Below are positions 16,565 through 25,044 of a stretch of DNA of 49,088 bases, in pieces. A model generated the notes under the pieces. That model was not told where the DNA came from and did not search any database. It saw only the letters and a list, made by a program, of their open reading frames with translations. This DNA comes from Flavobacterium sp. (GTDB taxonomy: Bacteria > Bacteroidota > Bacteroidia > Flavobacteriales > Flavobacteriaceae): positions 1-49,088 of the forward strand of contig NZ_JAKLJH010000029.1 in NCBI RefSeq assembly GCF_023151265.1. The letters are read 5' to 3'. The stretch's first letter is position 1; each line of letters starts with the position of its first letter. Made by a program: the position numbers and the translations under genes.

Positions 16565-17785
16565 TTATGATATTGGTTCTGCATACAAATCAAATTCTGT
16601 AGCATCTATTACTTTTAAGTTTACAAAATCACCTGTTTTTAAATAGTATTTAGAAGCGTCAACTAATACTTCATTATCCACATCTGGACTATCAAACTCA
16701 GTTCTTCCAATGAAGTATTGCCCTTCTTTTCTATCGATAACACATTTAAAAGTTTGTCCAATTTTCTCCTGATTTAAATCCCAAGAAATTTGCGATTGTA
16801 AGTCCATAATTTCAGCAGCACGTGCTTGTTTTACTTCCTGTGGAACATCATCTTCTAAGACAAAAGCACCTGTGTTTTCTTCATGCGAATACGTAAAACA
16901 ACCTAAACGCTCAAATTTCATTTCTTGTACCCAATCACGAAGAATTTCAAAATCTTGTTGTGTTTCGCCAGGATATCCAACAATTAAAGTAGTTCTAATT
17001 GCCATTCCAGGAACACGCTCTCTAAATTCTTGTAATAATTTTGTTGTTTTTTCTTTAGTTGTTCCGCGTTTCATCGATTTTAAAATATCATCTGAAATAT
17101 GTTGTAACGGAATATCAATGTAATTACAAATTTTTGGTTCGCGTTTCATTACATCTAAAACATCCATTGGGAAACCACTAGGGAATGCATAATGCAAGCG
17201 AATCCACTCTATCCCTTCAATTTTTACTAAGTTTTCTAGTAATTCGGCAAGATTACGTTTTTTGTATAAATCTAATCCGTAGTAAGTTAAATCTTGAGCA
17301 ATTAATATCAATTCTTTTACTCCTTTTTTAGCCAAACCTTCCGCTTCTTTTACCAATTTTTCAATAGGTTGCGAAACGTGTTTTCCACGCATTAACGGTA
17401 TCGCACAAAAACTACAAGGTCTATCACAACCTTCCGCAATTTTTAAATAGGCGTAATTTTTTGGAGTTGTAGTTAAACGTTCTCCTAATAATTCGTGTTT
17501 GTAATCAGCTCCTAAAGCTTTTAATAAAAGAGGTAATTCTGTAGTTCCAAAATATTGGTCAACATCAGGAATTTCCTTCTCTAAATCAGGACGGTATCTT
17601 TCAGATAAACATCCGGTAACGAATACTTTATCTACTAAGCCTTGATCTTTTTTATCTACATATTCCAAAATCGTATTTACCGATTCTTCCTTTGCATTAT
17701 CAATAAAACCACAAGTGTTAATTACCACGATATTGCCTTCTTCTTCGTGTGCTACATCTTTTCCGTTGGCTTTTAGTTGTCCCAT
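16565..17785 (-). CDS. rimO: Ribosomal protein S12 methylthiotransferase RimO; 5' end appears damaged
   Basis: Radical-SAM enzyme that methylthiolates the conserved aspartate of ribosomal protein S12. From the first ATG (17785) I see cluster cysteines C25 (NTCGF) and C59 (TGCLSER), the radical-SAM motif C120-x3-C124-x2-C127 (CDRPCSFC) and a C-terminal TRAM domain (FKCVIDRKEGQYFIGRTEFD). The first N-terminal cluster cysteine is missing from this start. It is encoded upstream, where the frame continues as KSLKKNKINVITLGCSKN, open as far as a TAA at 17861-17863. No ATG, GTG or TTG exists between that stop and 17785. The intended protein is therefore about 30 residues longer, and the gene has either lost its start codon or uses a non-standard one. 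See findings. Confidence 0.85.
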   Translation of the reverse strand: MGQLKANGKDVAHEEEGNIVVINTCGFIDNAKEESVNTILEYVDKKDQGLVDKVFVTGCLSERYRPDLEKEIPDVDQYFGTTELPLLLKALGADYKHELLGERLTTTPKNYAYLKIAEGCDRPCSFCAIPLMRGKHVSQPIEKLVKEAEGLAKKGVKELILIAQDLTYYGLDLYKKRNLAELLENLVKIEGIEWIRLHYAFPSGFPMDVLDVMKREPKICNYIDIPLQHISDDILKSMKRGTTKEKTTKLLQEFRERVPGMAIRTTLIVGYPGETQQDFEILRDWVQEMKFERLGCFTYSHEENTGAFVLEDDVPQEVKQARAAEIMDLQSQISWDLNQEKIGQTFKCVIDRKEGQYFIGRTEFDSPDVDNEVLVDASKYYLKTGDFVNLKVIDATEFDLYAEPIS

Positions 17786-17840
17786 TAAAACTTCACTATC
17801 GTAAGTGTTTTTAGAACATCCAAGAGTAATTACATTGATT

Positions 17841-19310
17841 TTATTTTTCTTTAACGATTTTTACATTGTTTTGAACGTTTCTAATTCTAGCAGTATCTGT
17901 CATTCCTGAAGAAATTAAATTCTGATTGTAATTTCTGTGAGAATTTGCGTAAGATAAATCTAATTTACTTTCTCCAAAATTGTATCCAACTCCAGCAGAA
18001 TATCCTGTTAAGTCTCCAATAATATCTCCAGTTTCATATGGGCTTTCTTCAAAACGATATCCGCCACGAAGACTCCATTGTTTAATTTTGTATTCGCCAC
18101 CAATTCTTAGTTCAAAAGCTTTTTTCAATTCTAGACTCATTTGAGAATTCAAATCTCTAAAATCATTTTGATTCGTGTTTTTAAATTCGGTGTTGCTGTA
18201 ATCTTTTTCAGCTAAGTCAATACTTATTAATCCCTTTTTGTTAAAAATATAGGTTGCACTTGCCGTAATTTTGCTTGGAGTTCTCAATTTGTATGTTGGA
18301 AAAACAAAAATCGGACTTGCGTAGGAACGGTTTTCATCTCCAGAAGGAACATTAACATTTCCATAAGTATATAAATCCTGAACTAATTCATCATTTAATC
18401 TGTACCATGTTGGTGATTCATAAGCTGCTCCAATTCGTAACGATTCATTTATTTTGTAGATAGCACCTAAATTAAACGAAAAACCAGAACCATAAGTGCT
18501 TAATTGATTGTCAAAAACAATTTCTCGAACTGTTGGTTGAGTGTTAGGGTTTTCGGGGTTGCTATTATATTCATAAAGGCGACTTGTGGTTACATAATCA
18601 GTAAAATGTGCGTTAAGGTTTATTCCTAAGAATAACTTGTCTTTATAGCTAGTAGCTACGTTTGCCGTTAATTTTCCATTGTATCCATTAGAAGTTGAGA
18701 AATAATCTTGATAATAATTGCCTCCTGGCGAAACATTAGAGACAAAAACATTAGGATCGTCTTCAGATGGGTTTATTATGTAAGTATCATAACCCATTTC
18801 GTATTGGTAATCATTAAATGGGGTGTTTGCTATAAAGTTAGCTTGATCAACAAAATATTGTGAAATTGAGTTAGAAGGATTTCTTCCGGCAATAAACATT
18901 CTGTTGTCAAAATTATTTGTGTTATCATAATTTAGTGCAACAGAAATTTTATTCCAATCAGATTTTCCAGATGCATCACTAAATACTAGTACTGCTCCAA
19001 CTTGATTTAAGTCTAAAGTACTAAAGTTTTCTTTGCTTTTTGTTCCAAAGTAATTAGCATTATTACTATTATTAAAGCTAGAAACTGTTACACTTGCAAA
19101 ATTATTATTAAAAAATAATGAACCAGCAGGGTTAATACTTATAGCCGATAAATCGCCACCTACAGCTCCAAAAGCACCACTCATCCCTCTAAATCGAGCG
19201 GTTCCATTCATGTTTTCAACAGCGTATCTAAGTGCATCCGCGGTTGTCATTTCTTGAGCAATTGATAGAAATGAAATATTAAGTGCTGCAATTAAAAATA
19301 TCTTTTTCAT
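17841..19310 (-). CDS. OmpP1/FadL-like outer-membrane transport protein, C-terminus atypical
   Basis: Beta-barrel outer-membrane protein related to OmpP1/FadL hydrophobic-compound transporters. Start chosen at MKKIFLIAALNISFLSIAQ (19310), two codons inside the track ORF, because it gives a normal signal peptide. The N-terminus (ADALRYAVENMNGTARFRGM ... SAISINPAGS) is the plug region typical of the family, and many alternating hydrophobic strands follow. The last residues are NVQNNVKIVKEK, charged and without a terminal aromatic, unlike a normal barrel end recognised by the Bam complex. Its stop lies inside the region where the rimO N-terminus should begin. It is 17 nt downstream of the lipoprotein gene, so the two are probably co-transcribed. 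Confidence 0.82.
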   Translation of the reverse strand: MKKIFLIAALNISFLSIAQEMTTADALRYAVENMNGTARFRGMSGAFGAVGGDLSAISINPAGSLFFNNNFASVTVSSFNNSNNANYFGTKSKENFSTLDLNQVGAVLVFSDASGKSDWNKISVALNYDNTNNFDNRMFIAGRNPSNSISQYFVDQANFIANTPFNDYQYEMGYDTYIINPSEDDPNVFVSNVSPGGNYYQDYFSTSNGYNGKLTANVATSYKDKLFLGINLNAHFTDYVTTSRLYEYNSNPENPNTQPTVREIVFDNQLSTYGSGFSFNLGAIYKINESLRIGAAYESPTWYRLNDELVQDLYTYGNVNVPSGDENRSYASPIFVFPTYKLRTPSKITASATYIFNKKGLISIDLAEKDYSNTEFKNTNQNDFRDLNSQMSLELKKAFELRIGGEYKIKQWSLRGGYRFEESPYETGDIIGDLTGYSAGVGYNFGESKLDLSYANSHRNYNQNLISSGMTDTARIRNVQNNVKIVKEK

Positions 19311-19333
19311 ATACATTTTATACTATTAAATAA

Positions 19334-20296
19334 TTAACCTCTACCGCCTCTAGATCCGCCACCTGAACGACCACCTCCAGAGCTACCACCAAAACTACCT
19401 CCTCGGCTTCCACCAAAACTACCTCCAGAAGAGCTTCTAGGAGTAGAATAGTTGTTGTTAGTTCTAGGAGTAGAGTTGTTGTTGCTTCTAGGGGTAGAAT
19501 AGTTGTTATTTCTAGGAGTTCCAGTTGAATTTTCTCTTGGAGTTCTTGGTGTTACATTTGATCTTGTACCATTTTCTCTTGTTCTAGGAGTACTTCTTGT
19601 ACTGTTGAAGTTTGGTCTAGAAGTGTTTGTTCTTCCATTTGAATAGTTATCTCTTCCTCTAGATGGATTATGATAAGCAGATCCGCCTCTTCTTCCACCA
19701 TTGTATACAACATCTCTGCCATAACCATAGTATCCGTTCCATCCCCATCCAGCTCCGTAGTAACCTCCCCATCCTGGGCCATACCAATTATTCCAACCCC
19801 AGCCCCATCCAGGACCGTACCAAGAGTTCCATCCCCATCCCCAGTTGTTTCCATACCAAGAGTTCCAACCCCAATTCCATCCAATTCCCCAATATGGAGA
19901 ATACCAGTTGTTCCAGCCCCAACCGTTATTGTAATAATTGATGGTTACATCAGATGAGTTATTGCCCCATCCAGCATAATTGTTGTTAGATTCATTTCTA
20001 TAAACGGTTACAACAGTATCTTGAGCTTCTTGAGATTGATAACTATCTACGTCAGTAAAATAGGAATAATCCTGTTGCATTGTTTTAAATTGCTCAGCAT
20101 ATTTATTAGATTTTTCTAAATTTTGCTCAGAATATTTATTTTCAACTACTGTGTTAGATCTTTCAGAACCATAAACTCCATCATTATCATAGTAGGATGA
20201 ATTTTGATAGGAACCACATGAAGTTGTGATTATTGCCAATAATCCAAACAAAGAAAATATGGCATTTTTTTTGGTAAACAAGTAATAAGTTTTCAT
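19334..20296 (-). CDS. Trp/Gly/Asn-rich low-complexity lipoprotein
   Basis: Start moved to MKTYYLFTKKNAIF (20296), since it gives a lipoprotein signal with the lipobox cysteine at residue 27 (AIITTSCGS). The middle (about 130-200) is a run of degenerate repeats such as GWGWNSWYGPGWGWGWNNWY, followed by a Ser/Thr/Pro/Asn-rich stretch (TPRNNNYSTPRSNNNSTPR) and a Gly/Arg/Ser tail. No enzyme motif is visible. It is probably surface-exposed or periplasmic and disordered or adhesive; the function is unknown. A TAAATTTG box lies 29 nt upstream. It is divergent from proS. The plus-strand ORFs at 19663-19957 are reading-frame shadows of these repeats. Confidence 0.75.
   Translation of the reverse strand: MKTYYLFTKKNAIFSLFGLLAIITTSCGSYQNSSYYDNDGVYGSERSNTVVENKYSEQNLEKSNKYAEQFKTMQQDYSYFTDVDSYQSQEAQDTVVTVYRNESNNNYAGWGNNSSDVTINYYNNGWGWNNWYSPYWGIGWNWGWNSWYGNNWGWGWNSWYGPGWGWGWNNWYGPGWGGYYGAGWGWNGYYGYGRDVVYNGGRRGGSAYHNPSRGRDNYSNGRTNTSRPNFNSTRSTPRTRENGTRSNVTPRTPRENSTGTPRNNNYSTPRSNNNSTPRTNNNYSTPRSSSGGSFGGSRGGSFGGSSGGGRSGGGSRGGRG
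19700..19925 (-). repeat. Internal tandem Trp/Gly/Asn codon repeats
   Basis: On the plus strand, the motif CCATCCCCA/CCAACCCCA with ...CCATACCA recurs several times, encoding W-G-W-N / W-Y-G-P-G-W units. The copies have diverged in DNA sequence but keep the aromatic/glycine pattern. Confidence 0.6.
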
Positions 20297-20325
20297 AACT
20301 CTTATTTTTTTATTGTTGGACACTT

Positions 20326-20333
20326 CAAATTTA
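20326..20333 (-). promoter_or_regulatory. Putative -7 box of the lipoprotein-porin unit
   Basis: TAAATTTG on the minus strand, 29 nt upstream of the lipoprotein start, within the proS/lipoprotein divergent gap. No clear -33 TTG at standard spacing. Confidence 0.45.
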
Positions 20334-20397
20334 ACTATTTTTGCCAAACAAATTAGTTAAAATTTATACAAACAATTTTTGTGCCAAAATATTCATA

Positions 20398-21876
20398 ATG
20401 AGCAAGAACTTAACAACAAGAGCGGAAGATTATTCCAAATGGTATAACGAACTAGTCGTAAAGGCTGATTTAGCAGAAAATTCAGGAGTAAGAGGATGTA
20501 TGGTGATTAAACCATACGGCTATGCAATTTGGGAAAAAATGCAAGCTGAACTAGATAGAATGTTTAAAGAAACAGGACATAGTAATGCTTATTTCCCCTT
20601 GTTTGTTCCAAAAAGCATGTTTGAAGCAGAAGAGAAAAATGCTGAAGGCTTTGCTAAGGAATGTGCCATTGTGACGCATTATCGTTTGAAAAATGATGAG
20701 GAAAGACCAGGGAAATTAATGGTAGACCCAAATGCTAAATTAGAAGAAGAGTTAATCGTTCGTCCAACTTCTGAAGCTATTATTTGGTCAACTTACAAAG
20801 GGTGGGTGCAATCGTACAGAGATTTACCTTTGCTAATTAATCAATGGGCAAATGTGGTTCGTTGGGAAATGAGAACGCGTTTGTTTTTAAGAACAGCTGA
20901 ATTTTTATGGCAAGAAGGACACACGGCTCACGCAACACGTCAAGAAGCGATTGAAGAATCTGAAAAAATGATGAATGTGTATGCTGATTTCGTTCAAAAT
21001 TTTATGGCAATTCCAGTTATCAAAGGTTTAAAAACGGAAACAGAACGTTTTGCTGGAGCTGATGAAACGTATTGTATTGAAGCGTTAATGCAAGACGGAA
21101 AAGCGTTGCAAGCGGGAACTTCACATTTCTTAGGTCAAAATTTTGCTAAAGCTTTTGATGTTAAATTTGCTAATAAAGAAGGAAAGCAAGAACATGTTTG
21201 GGGAACTTCTTGGGGTGTTTCAACACGTTTGATGGGAGCTTTAGTTATGACGCATTCAGATGATAAAGGATTGGTATTGCCTCCAAACTTAGCGCCAATT
21301 CAAGTAGTGATTGTTCCAATTTATAAAACAGACGAGCAGTTTGATGCAATTTCTGAACAAGTAAATGGTTTAGTTGCTGAATTGAGAAAATTAGGTATTT
21401 CAGTTAAATACGATAATAGAGATACTCAAAAACCAGGATTCAAGTTTGCAGAATGGGAATTAAAAGGTGTTCCGGTGCGAATTGCTCTTGGACCAAACGA
21501 TTTAGAAAACGGAACTTACGAAATTGCGCGTAGAGATAATTTATCAAAAGAAGTAGTTGCTAAAGAAGGAGTAGTAGCTTACATTCAAAATTTATTAGCA
21601 ACGATTCAAAATGATTTGTTTGCTAAAGCATTGGATTACAGAGATACTCACATTACGGAAGTGAATTCTTTTGAAGAGTTTAAAGAAGTTTTAGACACAA
21701 AAGGTGGCTTCTTAGCGGCACATTGGGATGGAACTGCAGAAACAGAAGAAAAAATCAAAGAATTAACAAAAGCAACTATCCGTTGTATCGCTTTAGATAG
21801 AGTAGAAGAAGCTGGGACTTGTGTTTTAACAGGAAAGCCTTCAACCGGAAGAGTCTTATTTGCAAAGGCTTACTAA
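20398..21876 (+). CDS. proS: Prolyl-tRNA synthetase (archaeal/eukaryote-like short form)
   Basis: Charges tRNA-Pro with proline. Start set at 20398 ([20 protein letters not shown]), 19 codons inside the track ORF, because homologues begin here and the upstream residues look like non-coding translation. Class II motifs are visible: motif 2 region [20 protein letters not shown], with QEGHTAHAT, then [12 protein letters not shown], and motif 3 around [15 protein letters not shown]. The anticodon-binding domain ([10 protein letters not shown] ...) starts near 300. There is no YbaK-like editing insertion, and the 492-aa length fits the ProS type 3 (eukaryote-like) form common in Bacteroidetes. Confidence 0.95.
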   Translation: MSKNLTTRAEDYSKWYNELVVKADLAENSGVRGCMVIKPYGYAIWEKMQAELDRMFKETGHSNAYFPLFVPKSMFEAEEKNAEGFAKECAIVTHYRLKNDEERPGKLMVDPNAKLEEELIVRPTSEAIIWSTYKGWVQSYRDLPLLINQWANVVRWEMRTRLFLRTAEFLWQEGHTAHATRQEAIEESEKMMNVYADFVQNFMAIPVIKGLKTETERFAGADETYCIEALMQDGKALQAGTSHFLGQNFAKAFDVKFANKEGKQEHVWGTSWGVSTRLMGALVMTHSDDKGLVLPPNLAPIQVVIVPIYKTDEQFDAISEQVNGLVAELRKLGISVKYDNRDTQKPGFKFAEWELKGVPVRIALGPNDLENGTYEIARRDNLSKEVVAKEGVVAYIQNLLATIQNDLFAKALDYRDTHITEVNSFEEFKEVLDTKGGFLAAHWDGTAETEEKIKELTKATIRCIALDRVEEAGTCVLTGKPSTGRVLFAKAY

Positions 21877-21915
21877 AAAAATAGTAAAAAAAGCGAAAAA
21901 AAAATATTGATGCTA

Positions 21916-21945
21916 TTGCAGGAATAAAAAATGTGTTTATCTTTG
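21916..21945 (+). promoter_or_regulatory. Promoter of the tRNA-Glu pair
   Basis: TTG (21916-21918), 19-nt spacer, TATCTTTG (21938-21945): a textbook Bacteroidetes housekeeping promoter, 47 nt upstream of the first tRNA-Glu. Confidence 0.75.
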
Positions 21946-21992
21946 CACTCGCATTACAGAAATGAGGTCTTTAAGAGTTCAGAGTATGAGAT

Positions 21993-22064
21993 GGCCCGTT
22001 CGTCTATCGGTTAGGACGCCAGGTTTTCATCCTGGTAAGAGGGGTTCGATTCCCCTACGGGCTA
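21993..22064 (+). tRNA. tRNA-Glu (anticodon TTC), copy 1
   Basis: Cloverleaf readable by eye: acceptor GGCCCGT/ACGGGCT (first pair G-U), D arm with GGTTAGGAC, anticodon stem CCAGG/CCTGG with loop TTTTCAT, giving anticodon TTC, and a T arm with GGTTCGATTCC. The 3' CCA is not encoded, consistent with the CCA-adding enzyme in this window. Confidence 0.95.
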
Positions 22065-22094
22065 CAAATATTGAGATTAAAAGAATTGGTTAAT

Positions 22095-22166
22095 GGCCCG
22101 TTCGTCTATCGGTTAGGACGCCAGGTTTTCATCCTGGTAAGAGGGGTTCGATTCCCCTACGGGCTA
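22095..22166 (+). tRNA. tRNA-Glu (anticodon TTC), copy 2
   Basis: Identical in all 72 bases to copy 1 and separated from it by 30 nt. The flanks AT/ACAAA are also similar, suggesting a simple tandem duplication. Probably transcribed from the same promoter as copy 1. Confidence 0.95.
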
Positions 22167-22190
22167 CAAAATTAGTTGTAAATAAGTTTT

Positions 22191-22226
22191 ATAAAATAAT
22201 AATTGGTGTCTCGGTTATTATTTTAT
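22191..22226 (+). terminator. AT-only hairpin after the tRNA-Glu pair
   Basis: ATAAAATAATAA / TTATTATTTTAT is a perfect 12-bp inverted repeat with a 12-nt loop, 24 nt after tRNA-Glu copy 2. It is a candidate terminator, though it has no GC pairs and no long T tail. Confidence 0.4.
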
Positions 22227-22227
22227 T

Positions 22228-22282
22228 AGTTAAAACCAAAGTGATTGCAAATGTAATTGTGGGAGGTTTTTCTTTTTTAACT
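22228..22282 (+). promoter_or_regulatory. Possible structured leader of rpsT
   Basis: AGTTAAAACC (22228-22237) can pair with GGTTTT...TTAACT (22265-22282), with a bulge on the right arm, enclosing a G-containing loop GTGATTGCAAATG. It sits 40 nt upstream of rpsT. Ribosomal-protein genes often have autoregulatory leaders, but this one is only a visual candidate. Confidence 0.25.
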
Positions 22283-22322
22283 AGTAGTTTATAACAATTA
22301 TTACAATTAAAAAAAGAACAAA

Positions 22323-22574
22323 ATGGCAAATCATAAATCTGCTTTAAAAAGAATTAGAAGTAACGAGAAAAGAAGAGTATTAAACAGATACCAACACAAA
22401 ACTACTCGTAACGCTATCAAAGCTATTCGTTTAGCTACTGACAAAGCTGAGGCTTCTGCAAAATTATCAACTGTAATTTCTATGATTGATAAATTAGCTA
22501 AGAAAAATATTATCCACGATAATAAGGCTTCTAACTTAAAATCTAAATTAACTAAACACGTAGCTTCTTTATAG
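22323..22574 (+). CDS. rpsT: 30S ribosomal protein S20
   Basis: Primary 16S rRNA-binding protein of the small subunit. The 83-residue, Lys/Arg/Ala-rich, helical sequence begins MANHKSALKRIRSNEKRRVLNRYQ and ends KSKLTKHVASL, which is the S20 signature and length. The gene is monocistronic, between the tRNA-Glu pair and a good terminator. Confidence 0.97.
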   Translation: MANHKSALKRIRSNEKRRVLNRYQHKTTRNAIKAIRLATDKAEASAKLSTVISMIDKLAKKNIIHDNKASNLKSKLTKHVASL

Positions 22575-22596
22575 TCTACTGTTAGTGAAATATACT

Positions 22597-22623
22597 AAAG
22601 CTCTCATTTTGAGGGCTTTTTTT
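22597..22623 (+). terminator. Intrinsic terminator after rpsT
   Basis: AAAGCTCTCA / TGAGGGCTTT hairpin with a 3-nt loop and a T-run, 22 nt after rpsT. Confidence 0.8.
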
Positions 22624-22690
22624 ATACGTTATTATTATGTTATTTCTACTAAAGTATTGATTACTATAGTGTTTTTATCAAAATAAACAT

Positions 22691-22698
22691 TACCTTTG
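22691..22698 (+). promoter_or_regulatory. Putative typA promoter -7 box
   Basis: TACCTTTG matches TAnnTTTG and lies 20 nt before the typA ATG. Confidence 0.5.
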
Positions 22699-22718
22699 CA
22701 CCTTCAAAAATTTTATAA

Positions 22719-24518
22719 ATGACTTCTATTAGAAACATCGCAATTATTGCCCACGTTGACCACGGTAAAACTACTTTGGTTGATAAAATCATGTACCACT
22801 GTCAGTTGTTTCGTGAAAACGAAAACACAGGAGATTTAATCTTAGATAATAATGACTTAGAGCGTGAAAGAGGTATTACTATTACTTCTAAAAACGTTTC
22901 TGTAACTTACAAAGGAACAAAAATCAACATTATCGATACTCCAGGTCACGCCGATTTTGGTGGTGAAGTAGAGCGTGTACTTAATATGGCAGATGGTGTT
23001 TGTCTTTTAGTAGATGCTTTTGAAGGACCAATGCCACAAACGCGTTTCGTATTACAAAAAGCGATTGACTTAGGTTTAAAACCTTGTGTGGTTATTAACA
23101 AAGTAGATAAAGAAAACTGTACTCCAGAAGAAGTTCACGAAAAAGTTTTCGACTTAATGTTTGAATTAGGTGCAACTGAAGAGCAGTTAGATTTCCCAAC
23201 AGTTTACGGTTCGGCTAAAAACAACTGGATGTCTGATGATTTCAGAAATCAAACAGAAAATATTGAGCCTTTATTAGATATGGTTTTGGAACATGTTCCA
23301 GCTCCTAAAGTTTCTGAAGGAACGCCTCAAATGTTAATTACATCTTTAGATTTCTCTTCGTTTACAGGTCGTATCGCGATTGGTCGTTTACAAAGAGGTG
23401 TTTTACGTGAAGGAATGAATATTTCTTTAGTAAAAAGAGATGGAAAAATAAGCAAATCAAAAATTAAAGAATTACATACTTTTGAAGGTTTAGGTCGTAA
23501 AAAAGTAGAAGAAGTTGTAGCAGGTGATATCTGTGCGATTGTAGGTTTAGAAGGTTTTGAAATTGGTGACACTGTTGCTGATTTTGAAAATCCAGAAGCT
23601 TTAACTTCTATTGCAATTGATGAGCCAACAATGAGTATGTTATTTACTATTAACGATTCTCCTTTCTTTGGTAAAGAAGGAAAATTTGTAACTTCTCGTC
23701 ACATTAAAGATCGTTTGAACAAAGAGTTAGAGAAAAACTTAGCATTAAGAGTTAATGAAACTGATTCTGCTGATAAATTCTTAGTATTTGGTCGTGGTGT
23801 ACTTCACTTATCAGTTTTAATTGAAACGATGAGAAGAGAAGGATATGAGTTACAAATTGGACAACCACAAGTTATCATCAAAGAAATCGATGGTGTTAAA
23901 TGTGAGCCAATTGAAGAATTAACAGTTGATTTACCAGAAAATCTTTCAGGTAGAGCCGTAGAATTTGTAACGATCCGTAAAGGTGAAATGTTATCTATGG
24001 AGCCTAAAGGTGAGCGTATGATTATCAAATTCAACATTCCATCTCGTGGAATTATCGGATTAAGAAATCAATTATTAACAGCTACAGCTGGTGAAGCTAT
24101 CATGTCGCACCGTTTTATTGATTACCAACCATTCAAAGGCGAAATTCCAGGACGTTTAGGTGGTTCATTAATTTCTATGGAAAACGGAAAAGCAATTCCT
24201 TATTCTATTGATAAATTACAAGACAGAGGTAAATTCTTCGTTGACCCGAATGAAGATATCTACGAAGGTCAGGTAATTGGTGAAAATTCACGTGGAGATG
24301 ATATGGTAGTGAATGTAACTAAAACTAAAAAATTAACAAACGTACGTTCTTCTGGAAATGATGATAAAGCAAGAATTATTCCTGCAATCAAATTCTCATT
24401 AGAAGAAGCATTAGAGTACATTCAAAAAGATGAATATGTTGAGGTAACACCAAAATCGTTACGTTTACGTAAAATCTATTTGAATGAAAACGATAGAAAA
24501 CGTTTCAAAATAGCATAA
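22719..24518 (+). CDS. typA: Ribosome-associated GTPase TypA/BipA
   Basis: Translational GTPase involved in ribosome assembly and stress or low-temperature growth. G-domain motifs: AHVDHGKTT (residues 10-18), [22 protein letters not shown]. The EF-G-like domains then follow ([11 protein letters not shown] ...), and the BipA-specific C-terminal domain ends in [20 protein letters not shown]. The 599-aa length is that of TypA. It has its own -7 box and a terminator directly downstream. Confidence 0.96.
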   Translation: MTSIRNIAIIAHVDHGKTTLVDKIMYHCQLFRENENTGDLILDNNDLERERGITITSKNVSVTYKGTKINIIDTPGHADFGGEVERVLNMADGVCLLVDAFEGPMPQTRFVLQKAIDLGLKPCVVINKVDKENCTPEEVHEKVFDLMFELGATEEQLDFPTVYGSAKNNWMSDDFRNQTENIEPLLDMVLEHVPAPKVSEGTPQMLITSLDFSSFTGRIAIGRLQRGVLREGMNISLVKRDGKISKSKIKELHTFEGLGRKKVEEVVAGDICAIVGLEGFEIGDTVADFENPEALTSIAIDEPTMSMLFTINDSPFFGKEGKFVTSRHIKDRLNKELEKNLALRVNETDSADKFLVFGRGVLHLSVLIETMRREGYELQIGQPQVIIKEIDGVKCEPIEELTVDLPENLSGRAVEFVTIRKGEMLSMEPKGERMIIKFNIPSRGIIGLRNQLLTATAGEAIMSHRFIDYQPFKGEIPGRLGGSLISMENGKAIPYSIDKLQDRGKFFVDPNEDIYEGQVIGENSRGDDMVVNVTKTKKLTNVRSSGNDDKARIIPAIKFSLEEALEYIQKDEYVEVTPKSLRLRKIYLNENDRKRFKIA

Positions 24519-24523
24519 TTTTT

Positions 24524-24550
24524 AAATCCCGATGAAAGTCGGGATTTTTT
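24524..24550 (+). terminator. Intrinsic terminator after typA
   Basis: AAATCCCGA / TCGGGATTT perfect 9-bp stem with a 6-nt loop and T-run, only 13 nt upstream of the next ORF. Confidence 0.8.
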
Positions 24551-24563
24551 AGCATAAACAAGA

Positions 24564-24995
24564 ATGGAAATTAAATTAAAGTACGGAATTGACAATTTGC
24601 TTTTCGGAATGAAAGAGCAAGATGTTACTAAAATTTTGGGTAAACCCGATACGCAATATAAAGATGAAGAAGAGAATGTTGTGTTCATGTATAACGCTAG
24701 AAAACTTCGCTTGATTTTTTATAAAGAAGAAGATTTTAGATTAGGATATATGACAACAACAAATCCGATTATTAAGTTGTTCAATACAACTGTAATTGGT
24801 AAAAATTGGAGTGATGTGTATCCGCTTTTGGAAAAAAATAAAATTAAACCATTTGAAACCGATACGATAGAAGGAATGATAAGTTATTTTAACGAGGAAA
24901 ACTGGGTGTTTTTCCACGTAGATTATAACGAAATTGTTAAGATTGAAGTAGGAGCTGTTTTTAGTGATAAAGACGAATTTGACTGGAGATTTTAA
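24564..24995 (+). CDS. Unknown soluble protein, SmpA-like N-terminal pattern
   Basis: A 143-aa protein without a signal peptide or membrane segment. The N-terminal 'LLFGMKEQDVTKILGKPD' pattern (Gly-Met followed by Val-x-x-x-Leu-Gly-x-Pro) resembles the BamE/SmpA-like fold, and 'TTVIGKNWSDVYPLLEKNKI' may be a second copy of the same motif, suggesting two half-repeats. It lacks the lipobox of true BamE, so I do not call it that. It sits alone between the typA terminator and a bidirectional terminator; its promoter is not evident. Confidence 0.6.
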   Translation: MEIKLKYGIDNLLFGMKEQDVTKILGKPDTQYKDEEENVVFMYNARKLRLIFYKEEDFRLGYMTTTNPIIKLFNTTVIGKNWSDVYPLLEKNKIKPFETDTIEGMISYFNEENWVFFHVDYNEIVKIEVGAVFSDKDEFDWRF

Positions 24996-25009
24996 TTCAA
25001 GTAAGTATA

Positions 25010-25042
25010 AAAAAAGCCGCTAATTAACTTAGCGGCTTTTTT
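25010..25042. terminator. Bidirectional terminator between convergent units
   Basis: AAAAAAGCCGCTAA / TTAGCGGCTTTTTT perfect 14-bp inverted repeat with a 5-nt loop, serving the plus gene ending at 24995 and the minus foldase operon ending at 25045. Confidence 0.9.
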
Positions 25043-25044
25043 AT

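Noticed and set aside
19552-19957. Plus-strand ORFs of 92 and 95 aa and a minus 110-aa ORF inside the Trp-rich gene
   Set aside because: Low-complexity repeat DNA is open in several frames; only the lipoprotein frame has a signal peptide and biased composition.
21993-22166. Tandem tRNA-Glu copies as an assembly duplication
   Set aside because: Spacer and flanks differ between copies, so a true duplication is more likely.
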